From positions 1,240,001 through 1,304,000 of the forward strand of contig JAIUPT010000038.1 of NCBI GenBank assembly GCA_022315425.1: DNA of 64,000 nt, read 5' to 3'. Under the pieces are notes generated by a model. That model did not search any database and was not told where the DNA came from. It saw only the letters and a program-made list of their open reading frames with translations. How positions within the stretch are numbered: the first letter of the stretch is position 1; every line of letters begins with the position of its first letter. Positions 11,244-21,747 of the stretch are shown here, piece by piece. The position numbers and the translations under genes are program-made. Origin of the DNA: Pseudevernia furfuracea. Taxonomy: Eukaryota; Ascomycota; Lecanoromycetes; Lecanorales; Parmeliaceae.

Positions 11244-12167
11244 CGCTTCACCAAGTCACGAAGATGGATCTGGATAGGCACTGTGGAGCCTGCTGCTGGC
11301 CACATTGAACAGGATGAACGAGGTCGAAGGCGGCACTGTGTAACTACTAAAGAAACAATGCCTGCATAGCTTGCGCAAACCAATGAAATCGGTTCAAAAC
11401 AAGCCTTTCTGCATCTTCAAGGTGTGGCGATGACGGTCTTATTGGTCCGCACCAATATTCTACAGCTCTAGAGTATCGAGAAGGACGTCTTCTAGCCTTG
11501 AAGATTTGTAATTTTAAAGAAAGCTATGGATGTGGTTAGATACCGACAATAATGGCCATGGCCATTCACTCAAACTGTTGTAATCCACTGCCAGAGATGG
11601 AGCCCATCAAAAGGGCAATAATGTTATTTATTGATTTTATTTTAGAGTATTGTATTTTATGTATTGGAGTACTTAATAATAATGGATTGCAAATCATTTT
11701 CAACCTACTAGTAGATGCACGCTGCCTCGCTGCATTTATTGAGTTTACACTAGCTGTGATAAACCAAAGTTTTTTCGGCCAGGCGAGCCAGGGTCTCAAC
11801 ACTTCTTATCGTCACATCCCAGCCCGGAGCTGTGTGTCCTTCTGTTTCATATTCACACTCGCTTTCATTCTCTTTGTACAGCTATCAGGTACCCATTACT
11901 TTGACTTGTAGCAATTTTCTCTTCATTACACTACTGTCCATTCTATCCATAGGAATTTCACTCGCTTGAAGCAGGCCCAACACTGCCCCAAAACGGCGGA
12001 TCGACGGCTGTTTCGTAAATCCGAGAGCTCAACCGCTTACCTCTTCCTGTCGTTACAACAAACTTGGCCAGCCCTTGCTCAGTTTTCAAGCTTCCGAAGA
12101 CCTAGATCCCTTTCTTACTTTCGCCACTCACAACTGTTGATAAGCCGCACCTGCCGCCCTCCTTACG
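11244..12167. other. Intergenic, eL33 3' side and DUF2406 gene leader
   Basis: 924 bp. The part after about 11,550 is pyrimidine-rich before the 12168 ATG, as expected for a promoter and 5' UTR. No gene recognised. Confidence 0.45.
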
Positions 12168-13709
12168 ATGGCCAGAAACCGCAGAAGCTCAATGTTGAGT
12201 TTTACGGGCAAAAATAGAAAGACCAGCAGTGGATCGATCCCCAAGGTCGATGCTGCTGAGACGGCCAAAGAGAAAGCTGCATTTCATATCAACACGAAGG
12301 CCGATCCGACCAAAGCTATCAATGAAGCGCAGCCTGGTACGTTTGCCAAACAAGAGTCAAAGTAGCTTGAAACTTTTACTGAATTTTGCCAGCGTTTCGG
12401 AATGCTCTCGAGGCCAACACGATCGATTCCATTCGACATCTTGAGCACCGCGATGCAGATGGGAACGTCATCAGTGAGTTACATCTGGGGAATCAGTGAG
12501 AAGAGTTTTTCTAATGCCTAGACAGCTGATCCCGACCTATCCAATCCGACACGACCACGTATGGAACGTCCACTTGACACCATTCGGTCCTTTGAGGCGG
12601 CTATAGATGGATCATACAATCGGAGGGCCTCTTTCAGAGCTGGTACGACATAATGCCGACTATTGCCTACATATGATAAGCCTGCAAATTACAACGCTGA
12701 TTGATGTGCTCCACAGAGTCGACGAATCCCTTGAGTCCTCAGAACAATCGTCGAAGTGGCTATTTCTTAGGTGAGATCACCCAAAATGTTACGTTTCATG
12801 CTGCGCGTGTTGAGCGGTGGCTTGTCCTCCTGAACCCTTCCCCATGGACACGCTGTATGACTCGTGAATCAAATGCGACGTCCGTATCTCGGTCTCCCAA
12901 GTTCCATAGGCCCCGAGGGCCGCGCGTTGAAATCTTTTTTGAAGGGGGGGTTGGGATGGGCTTTTTTTGGCCACGACGATCTCCCGCATGGCTAATCCAC
13001 TTCCCTCGAGCTAAAAAAGCTTACTTTTCTCCAATCCACAGGCTATCAAGCTCATCAACGATCGCCGGCTGATGGTGGAGGGTACTATGGCAATCGCATG
13101 AGCCATAGCAGGCCTGACAGCATTATCGACAATTACGGAAATGCTCCGAACCAGTATGGTAGTGGCCGTCGCTTCGGTCCGCGAAATCACTCGGACCCAG
13201 CTTTGTATGGACAGAATCATACCCAAGGCGTTTATCCTTCGCATGGACATCAGCAATCTTACGACACAGTAGCATCAGCTTCTAACGGAAGCCATGCGAC
13301 TGATCAGTGGGGCAATTCAACTGACCCCAGTAGCGAGAATAGCTCTATTGATAGAGTTCAGACAGCCCCCAAACCAGACCTTGGTGAAGCTTACGGCTTC
13401 AACGGTTTCGGGGGAGCGCCCCAAATTCAAGGTCCGATATTGGAAGAGCATGGGCAAGGGGCTCCAGGATACGGGCATCCTGGATATGGTCAATCCCAGG
13501 TTGCAGCTGGCAATGGCCATCCATATCAAGGCAATGGGGCCCCCGCCCCACCACCGCACGCACTTCCCAAAGACGCTGGACCAAGGGTTCCTATCAAGCT
13601 AGGAAGTTCTGCAGTTGGCGGAAGTTCCGCAGTGGGCAGCAGGCCGCCACCAACTGCTGACACAGACAAACGCAAGAGTTGGCTCAAGAGAAGATTTAGC
13701 AAGGGTTAG
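12168..13709 (+). CDS. DUF2406-domain protein
   Basis: Exons 12168-12336, 12393-12473, 12526-12642, 12717-12770 and 13042-13709; 362 aa. The N-terminal part carries KEKAAFHINTKADPTKAINE, AFRNALEANTIDSIRHLEHR and DPDLSNPTRPRMERPLDTIR, the conserved block of fungal DUF2406 proteins (yeast YMR295C type, cell-periphery proteins of unclear role). The rest is Gly/Tyr/Gln/Pro-rich and likely disordered, ending in a basic tail (KRKSWLKRRFSKG) that could bind membrane. The last intron (12771-13041, 271 nt) is long for this window and has a G-run near its middle. Family assignment is from memory of the motif; no biochemical role is claimed. Confidence 0.85.
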
Positions 13710-14049
13710 ATTGTTGGCAATGATGAGACGAAGGGTTGAAGGCCTTGGGTGTCTCAAAAGAGCATCTTCGGCCAACGGGGTTTGCCTCTGCATACTTGAA
13801 CAGTAATGCTTAATGGACTGCGCACTGCATTTGATCACGAACAGCATGGAAGGCGTCATCGGTTGGATTCAACGGCAACAACTTGTCCATAATACATAGC
13901 GGTCTAGTTGAGGTTGGCGAAGCTTCATGGAGCTGGTACACAATTCAAAATTCAAAGCATGAACCATACTCCTAGCGCTTAAGAACGCGTTTCATACGCC
14001 ATGCTAATAACCTTCAAGGTCTCATATCCGATTTCATGTAACAGTACAG
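13710..14049. other. Convergent intergenic region
   Basis: 340 bp between the stops of the DUF2406 gene and VMA21; nothing else seen. Confidence 0.5.
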
Positions 14050-14505
14050 TCACTCTCCCTTCCTGGCCTTTTCTTCAGCAGCCATTTTGTCACTCTCATC
14101 CTCTCTCATAGCGACGATGACATATGCTATGAGTACCATGTTTGCCATAAAAGCAGCGGTTGCTCCTGCCCATGTCGAATTGCCTGTAATGTCGTATGAG
14201 TAGGTGACCTCCACCACCAATCAGGTGTAAGACCGACCTCCAAAGATGGTGTTGAGGGTTAGGAAGTATGTTCCTATGGGACCTGCTATCATTGCCAGAG
14301 TGAACCCCAAGAGCTTATATATTACAGCACTAGAGGCAGATTGTCAATGTTAGCCATACATCCTCAACGTTTTCGACTTATTCATAATAACCTACGCAGG
14401 AACAGCAGGGGTAATGTTTGACTTCTCCGATGCACTAGGAGTATGAGTCCGTTCATCCTTGTCAAACAGATTCTGGTCGGTAGATACGATCCGTCTCGAA
14501 GTCAT
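14050..14505 (-). CDS. VMA21: V-ATPase assembly factor VMA21
   Basis: Exons (complement) 14396-14505, 14238-14329 and 14050-14183; 111 aa. After a polar start (MTSRRIVSTDQNLFDKDERT) come two membrane segments: VIYKLLGFTLAMIAGPIGTY (about 37-57) and TWAGATAAFMANMVLIAYVI (about 70-92), joined by the FLTLNTIFGGNS loop. The C-terminus is charged and ends in KARKGE, a lysine-rich ER-retrieval type tail. The family is an ER membrane chaperone for assembly of the Vo sector of the vacuolar proton pump. The start lies 183 bp from the divergent FUN30 start. Confidence 0.95.
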
Positions 14506-14688
14506 TCTTGCAGGAAGGAATAGATTTTTTTCCAGAACAGAAGCCCATAGGGCTGGAAATGGAACAGCGCGTCTTTAGTTCTGGCGTCGGTCGCGCTCCC
14601 TCGCGTAGAGTGTTCTGGCTTGGCACTTTTTTCGCTTAAACAAACCTTGACAGTATCCACGCAGTCAATTCTTATCCACTTCGGCACC
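14506..14688. promoter_or_regulatory. Shared promoter, VMA21 / FUN30
   Basis: 183 bp between divergent start codons, so both promoters and 5' UTRs must overlap or be very short. Confidence 0.55.
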
Positions 14689-17600
14689 ATGGATTCTGTC
14701 GAGGACACACCCTTAAAGAGGAGGAAGCTAGCCAACGGCGGTGCCTCAAGGAGTTATGACTCTGAAAATGATAGTGGCGACGATATCTTCGCGGACTACG
14801 AGACAGTCGCAACGGTCCCCCTGGCAGCAAAGCCCATTCTCGCCTCACAAAACACAGCCGATGTACTTTCTTCGCCGCCAGCATACGTCACACAGCCGAC
14901 GCAGATAGTCTGCGAAGCTACTCCTGGGCACGATAGCAGTGGTCGGAAGCCTTCCTTTGTTCAGGTGACAGTTTCTTCGCCCGCTCGAAACATGTCTCCC
15001 AGTCCTGCTACAAGCAAATATTTTGGAGGGGGCAGACTTGCGAATAGCATGGCCCCCGCTGGAACAGCATTTCGACCTCCGAAGGGTGTAACAAAAATTC
15101 CTGCAGCCCCTATCGTGGACATCAGCGATGATGAGCCTTTTTTCCGAGGCGCCTCATCTGACGACGAGTCAGATTCGGCACGCAGAGCGGATATCAAGCC
15201 TTCCACCTTCACGCATTCGGGGCAAACACATGGCTCAAAGACTACAAAGCTTGGCAGTAGCTTCAAGGAGATTTTGTCGAATTCCTTCTACAAGCCTTTC
15301 GACAGTGCCGAAAAGGCTAATTCTCAAGGTTCAACGCTCTCAGGGTCAGTGTATGACCAGCGGAATCGAAATGAAAACCAGACTACGTCTCAAATCGGCA
15401 CGACCTCGAAACGGTCGGCTGACACAATGGCAAATGCGTATGGGGCCACCAGCAGACCGCGTAAGCAAGTCAAACAGACAGGTCCTGCGAAAGCTCTGCC
15501 CGCCACCGAACTCGATATCGATGACATAGAGGACTATCAATTGCGATCCAAAATTAGTCGTATGCGGCAAATTCTTCCCCATCACGGGGTGCGGGCGTGC
15601 AAAGACGCCTTAGAGCGAAAGAAGTACAATTTTGACGATGCTATGGAGCTTCTAGCATCTCAAGAGACTCGTACGACGCAAATCGACCTTACAAGTTCAG
15701 ATGGCGAGGATCCTTTATCCAGTCAAGTAGCTCCAAAAAAAGCTCCGGCCAAGCAACGGATCAAGGCCCCGAACCTGAAAATCCAGGACAAGTGGACCGC
15801 TACCGCTACACAAGCACGAAATACTCAAGATTCTCTTCCCCTAATATCTACCCCACCTGCTGCTGTTGCATCAAAGCCTAGACGACGGCTTGTCCAGGGT
15901 CGAAAACAAAAATCATCTCCCGTCGCAGCACCGAAGCAGCTATCTTCTGTTCCATCCTCAAGAACCGATACACCCGATCCAGATGACTCTGATTCAGGTG
16001 TGGGAACGGGCTTTGATTCTGAGCTGGATCACAGGGTGTTGAATTTCTTTAACACATGTTCGGTCCCCGATCTTGTCGATCTAACTGGTATTTCTCAAGA
16101 AACTGCATACGTACTCCTATCGCAGAAGCCTTTTGAATCGTTAGACGATGTGCGTCAAGTTTCGAGCGATGTTCCAGGAAATACAAAGACCAAGAGAAAG
16201 CCGGCACGCAAACCATTTGGAGACAAGATCGTTGACAAGTGCTTAAACATGTGGACAGGGTACGAGGCTATCGATGAACTTGTCAAGCGATGTGAGGAGT
16301 TGGCCAAGCCGGTGAAAGACGACATGAAAGGTTGGGGTGTCGATTTATTTGGTGCAGCAACGGAGGGCGAACTCGAACTCGTCAGCATTGAGCGTGATGT
16401 TTCTCCTCGAGACTCTGCGATCGGCACACCGAACAGCATCATAGTTTCGGATGAAGAAGGGGAGGCTAACAAGACTCGAAGGCATGCGTTCTTTCCACAG
16501 CCCTCGATCATGGCAAAAGGTATACAGCTCAAGGACTATCAGGTGCGTTTGTTCCAGGACTATCTCCGCATTTGAGACCGTCAAAGTGAAGGCTGACTGT
16601 AATCTGCCAGGTCGTGGGAGTCAACTGGCTTTCTCTGTTGTTCGAGCGGGAGTTATCCTGTATTCTGGCCGACGATATGGGGCTGGGAAAGACATGTCAA
16701 GTGGTAGCTTTCCTTGCTCATTTACTGGAAAAGGGGATCAAAGGCCCTCATTTGATCGTTGTTCCTGGCTCTACCCTGGAAAACTGGCTACGAGAGTTCT
16801 CGGTCTTTTGCCCTCAGCTCCATGTTATGCCATACTACGCCAATCAAAGTGAGCGACCCGGGATTCAGACCCAAATCTTGGATAATTTAAACACTCTCAA
16901 TATTGTCGTAACGACATACACATTAGCCAAGACAAAGGACGACAACAAATTCCTCCGGAAGCTGAAACCTGTAGTCTGCGTATATGATGAGGGTCATCTC
17001 TTGAAGAACAGCAAATCTGCGGGGTACGAAGCCCTTATGAGAATCCCAACACAATTCCGTCTGCTTCTGACAGGGACACCGTTACAAAATAATCTCCGGG
17101 AACTTGCCTCTCTGTTGGGGTTCATCCTGCCTTCAGTCTTCAGGGAGCACAGTGAGGATCTTGAAGCCATATTTAGTCATAAGGCTAAGACCACCGACGA
17201 TTCTCACGCGGCACTACTTTCGAATCAACGTATTGCTCGGGCGAAGTCCATGATGACGCCGTTTGTGTTGCGTCGAAAGAAGCACCAGGTCTTAAAGCAT
17301 CTTCCGGCTAAAACCCGAAGGGTCGAGTATTGCGAACTGTTCAAATCTCAATCTGAGATCTATGCGATGGAAAAGGCTCGAGCACTCCGGGTTGTCAAAG
17401 CAAGGGCTGCTGGTGAAAAGACTGGTAACGAGACCACTAACATCATGATGGCTCTTCGAAAAGCCTCAATTCACCCATTACTATTTCGTCGGCTCTACAA
17501 CGATAAAGTTATTGCAAAGATGTCCAAAGCATGTTTAGGAGAGCAGGAGTACGAGCATTCCAATGTTGAATTGGTTTATGAAGACATGGAAGTTATGACG

Positions 17601-18315
17601 GACATGGAACTTCACCGATTTTGTGAACGTCATCCTCGGACTATGACCAAATTTCTTCTTCAGGATAACCCATGGATGGATTCCGGGAAGGTCAGCAAGC
17701 TGGCTTCACTCCTCCGAACATTCAAACAGAATGGAGACAGGGTCCTCGTTTTCTCACAATTTGTCATGGTCCTGGACATTCTCGAGGCTGTCATGGAAAC
17801 CTTGGCAATGCAATTCTTCCGACTTGACGGGTCAACTCCCATGGAACAACGTCAAGACATGATCGACCAATTCCACGAAGAGGAAGACATTACGGTATTT
17901 CTCCTTTCGACAGGCGCGGGAGGCGCAGGTATCAACCTTGCTTGTAAGCTTATCTTGTGGATGATTCCCTTTAATGGATACTGACTCTGGGAAAGGTGCC
18001 AATAAAGTCATCATATTCGACTCGTCATTCAACCCTCAGAGTGATCAGCAAGCGGAGAATAGAGCCCATCGAGTCGGTCAACTAAGGGAAGTAGAGGTAG
18101 TTAGCCTCGTGACCAAGAACACGATCGAGGAACAAATCCATGCCTTGGGTGAAACAAAATTGGCCCTTGATGCTCGCGTGGCTGGAGTTGTTGCCGACGA
18201 GGGGGATGGTAAGAAAGCCGGGTCCGCTGCCGAGAAGCAAGGAGCAAAGATAGTGGAGGAGATGATGTTAGGAAAGATCGAAGAAGAGTTGAAGGTCGAT
18301 GGCATATCTGATTGA
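14689..18315 (+). CDS. FUN30: SNF2-family chromatin remodeller, FUN30/SMARCAD1 type
   Basis: Exons 14689-16542, 16611-17943 and 17996-18315; 1168 aa. A long polar N-terminal half holds a CUE-like segment (LRSKISRMRQILPHHGVRAC to MELLAS, about 280-325). The SNF2 ATPase follows with DDMGLGKT (about 639), DEGHLLKN (about 744), LTGTPLQNN, the helicase C part (VLVFSQFVMVLDILE, DGSTPMEQRQ) and QAENRAHRVGQ. The FUN30 group slides or evicts nucleosomes at heterochromatin and at DNA ends during resection. The DEGH form of motif II (instead of DEAH) is typical of this group. The join at 17943/17996 restores INLACANKVI. Start: first ATG after the divergent promoter. Confidence 0.95.
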
Positions 18316-18860
18316 GCAGCACTGCAATTGACAGGGTCCCTTATGGTGGACTTTAGTGTGAGATCGCAAAGTGTACTCGCTCAAACATGTGGGCATTGTA
18401 ATGCTTCAGTCGTCATCGCAAAAGAGAAATAGCTGATCATGGATGATTTGGTGCTGTTGTAGCATCTTGGTTTTTCTCCGTGTGAAGCACGATCCCTTTC
18501 TCAGACTGGACTATCATCACCTAGTATCCGACACCACCCTGACCTGAGCTCGTGGAATCTGTAGGGAATTGAAGTCATTGTTTCGACAAGAATTCAAATG
18601 TTTGAAGTGCGGCTCTTGAAACTTGGCATTTATATCTACAACTATCATGGACAATTGCAACTCCAAAGTAGCTGACCACATTCCCAAGGTGTCAGGCTTT
18701 GCACATTTGACACGAAGAGTTTTCTGCTCTGGAAAACTATCATCGCTAGTACACAAGGCGGTAGCTTTAATGATTGAAGGGGCTTAGGCCACCATTCACA
18801 CGAATTTGAGACATCGCCGTGGTGCGCAATCTTTAATGGCTATATAGAGCTATGAGTTCC
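18316..18860. other. Convergent intergenic region
   Basis: 545 bp between FUN30 and the Rdx gene stops; no supported gene. Confidence 0.45.
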
Positions 18861-20310
18861 TTATTTACAGTCTTCACAAGCCTCACCTCCTCCAGGGTTT
18901 TTCTCCATTCGTTTCTCCTGACTTTCTTCCGAGGCAGTGCCCCTTGCTATAGCTGCATTAGCATCTATAGACATGGTCTGCTCTTGATCGTCATTTGAGG
19001 CCTGGAAGATATCAGTCGAGAACGTTGTTCAACGGTGTTTCTAGATACTTTCCTCGGCCTTTTCTGTAGAAGACTCGCCGGTTGACACGAAAGAAGATAT
19101 CTCATCCGTAGTCGTTCCAGGCTTCTTTCCATTGTGACCACGATCGATGTGCCCTAGATCACGAAGAGGGTCGACAACGTTGCGAACGAGCTGTTTGAGT
19201 TTCTTTACTTCTGTGAGAAAGAAGAACATGATTAGCAACATTGAGATATGTGTATCACCATCTGGAGGGTTTTGGAAGGTCAAATGCTTAGAAAATCTGG
19301 ACGAGAAAAGGGTGAAAGAACTAGGAGTTCTGGCGTACAAGAAGGGCGAATTGCGATCGTATTCAGAATGGACACGAGAGTCAACATAAGGCTTCCAGGA
19401 ACCCCTCCTGCAGGCTGAAGAGATGCGGAATCATGAGGAGAGAGCCAATGGGCATTGATCTCGTAGAAGCAAAGAACAGGATAAATACAATCTTTTGTAG
19501 ACGTACCAGGAAACCCGCCTTCAGCTTTTCGATCCCAGAGTCGAACCGTTTGGGTAGTATGATAGTGTCCATTGGCAGCTTTTTGATCTGATTGTGGAGA
19601 AGGGAAGACGACGTCCACTGTGAAGACACCACCAGTTGAAGGAACGAGCGAGACTTCGCCCAGGGATGTGGAGAACGTCGAGAGAAGTTCTTGGGCAAAC
19701 TAAACAAAGTGAGTAAGCGTTACAAAGAGCATGTAAAGTCTCGTAATCATCTATTGCTGAGAATTGCCTAGAATCTCTTGAAACATCAGATCGTATGGTA
19801 ACGCATAGCGAAGCAAGTCCCTTTCGTGACGATTCTTGACAGTAGAAAGGCCAAGTACTGTGCTCGTGAAAGAGAGAAAAAGCCTGTAATTGTTGGCACT
19901 TTCCCCGTAGAAGGAATGCGATTAGATCCAAAGGTGTCTGATACTACAACATTATGCTGCCCCTTGGAAAATCAAGTCGCAAATCAAGTACATATCAAGT
20001 GACAACTCCAAAATGCATGGTGAGATACTCGACAAGTGCAAGGAACAGGCATCTGACGTACGTATGCCGCACGAAGCATCCATTTGCATCTACAAGATTT
20101 CCGAGTCAGCAGATCTCCGTAATTATATCTGAGTCGTAAAATAGGTCCTCCTAGAGTGTTTTACTCCTGCGACAAGTCTTGCAAGCCAAAACGCGGTGCA
20201 AATTGGGAAGAAATGGCTGGGAAAAGAGAACTCAACTGAGTACAAAACTTGATAGTAATGCGAGGTAATTGTACAGGGGCTAGAGCTTCTGCCTCAGGCG
20301 TAGATCCCAT
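18861..20310 (-). CDS. Rdx-family (selenoprotein W/T-like) thioredoxin-fold protein
   Basis: Exons (complement) 20237-20310, 20062-20089, 19507-19699, about 19089-19210 and about 18861-19001. The start MGSTPEAEALAPVQLPRITI leads into FCTQCKWMLRAAYFAQELLS, a CxxC redox motif with Cys where animal SelW has Sec. It continues with TGGVFTVDVVF, TVRLWDRKAEGGFPEVKKLK and VDPLRDLGHIDRG, all typical of the Rdx family. The C-terminus GGGEACEDCK adds a second CxxC. The last junction is uncertain: 19089/19001 and 19049/18982 both keep frame, and a run-through would stop at 19041 with 154 aa. Intron 1 (20090-20236, 147 nt) belongs to the repeated intron family; introns 2 and 3 (362 and 296 nt) are unusually long for this region. 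Substrate is unknown. Confidence 0.88.
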
Positions 20311-20955
20311 ACTGGAGGATTACTCGTGGGAAGAAACAATTGAAGGGGAGGTGCTCTGCACCTTGACGTGTTTATTAGCATAGCTTCTTGCTAAGTTTTG
20401 GTCACGTCCCACTAGCGATTACAAGCTTCACGAGCTTCAAGTCTTCAATACCGTTGCATTTATCAATCAGACTTGCTATCTACATCGAGGCTTAGGCTCA
20501 CGCTCAACGATGGCTCGAAGTAGATTTGGTACATGTGCGCTTTGCTCTACCACCGGAACCAGCCAATAGCACGTATTATAGACTGCGAGGATGTCCACCG
20601 TAGACACAAAAGAATCTCTTGCTATTACACGACAACCACCATCCATACAAAGAAAGGAGCATGCTAGTAGATGTCATATCCACAATCATCCTGCTGGAGC
20701 CAAGTTGCCTTCGAGAATGGACGTGTTGGTGCCGAGGCAAATACGACCCTTCAGTAAGACAGATATGTGGTGGCCATCAAACGACCGAATCCATCCTGAA
20801 CTTGCTTTCCTATGCCCATACTTTATGCAAGGCGCCCAGAGAAATCGGTCCGTTGTGTAACGAATTGTGGAAGTTGAGGTGTGGTACGGGCAAATGGTAT
20901 CGAGGACAGATGCGAAATAAACCGTAGAACGCCAGACCGAGCAAAGAAACCAGCT
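20311..20955. other. Intergenic, Rdx promoter and G-gamma 3' side
   Basis: 645 bp between two genes on the same strand. Short open frames only; no gene recognised. Confidence 0.4.
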
Positions 20956-21391
20956 TCACATGATCGTGCAGCAGCCCTTCGATTGTTGTGGTGCATAGGG
21001 ATCTTCGCGCTTATCGACCTGAAGATAGCCGAGTGACGTTAGCGAGTCAAGTTATCCACAATGGTCAACGCGCCATTGACCGCAGGATGGTGTTGGAAAT
21101 GTACTCACCGAGCCCCACATAGAGGGAACCATGAAATCTTTCGTGTTTGTGCAGTACTGAATTAATCTGTGGTGAGAGATTAAGGTTAGCTTTGCTTACG
21201 ACCACACCCTGTCGCAAGAGGGAAGGCATCACTCACGACATTGAGGCTTCCGACACTTTGATCCGGGGTCGCTCCAAGTCTTCTCTTAGCCGCGAGTTGA
21301 GCTCATTCAGGCGACGGAGCTTCAGATCTGCCATGGATTGCTTCTTATTCTTGACATCTCCTCCAGCGCGGATCTCGTAAGCTGTTGGCAT
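20956..21391 (-). CDS. Heterotrimeric G-protein gamma subunit
   Basis: Exons (complement) 21237-21391, 21109-21166 and 20956-21018; 91 aa. The protein holds the helix KQSMADLKLRRLNELNSRLR, then RPRIKVSEASMSLIQYC, DFMVPSMWGSVDKREDPYAP and the end KGCCTIM. The final CTIM is a CAAX prenylation box and the adjacent Cys is a likely palmitoylation site, so the protein should anchor the beta-gamma dimer at the plasma membrane. The family works with G-beta in nutrient, pheromone and development signalling. Size and sequence match fungal G-gamma closely. Its start is 356 bp from the divergent eIF3a start. Confidence 0.96.
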
Positions 21392-21747
21392 CTTGTCAAT
21401 TGAGGCGCTTGCCCCGGCGTAGCTTGGAGATAAAAGAGACCGAGTTGCGGTAGATGTAACTGATAATGATACTGAGCGACGGATTGATGCTTTCCTCCCT
21501 GCACGGAGATGGGTTGTTCCTGTTTTCGCACTGGTGACACTGAAGTTGCGGTGGTCGGTGCGCCAAATCCCTCTATGGCCATGGCCACTAAGTCACTAGC
21601 GGGCCGCTAAAATCTCCCACACAAAATCTGCTCTTCCCGAGCGTGCCTTGCAAACGGTCAGCATCATCATCAAAGGGATATACACATCCATTTTGACTGC
21701 CTCACAGGTCGCACTTTCGTCAAGCACTCCATATAGAGACCACCAAG
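21392..21747. promoter_or_regulatory. Shared promoter region, G-gamma / eIF3a
   Basis: 356 bp between divergent start codons; no coding signal. Confidence 0.5.
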
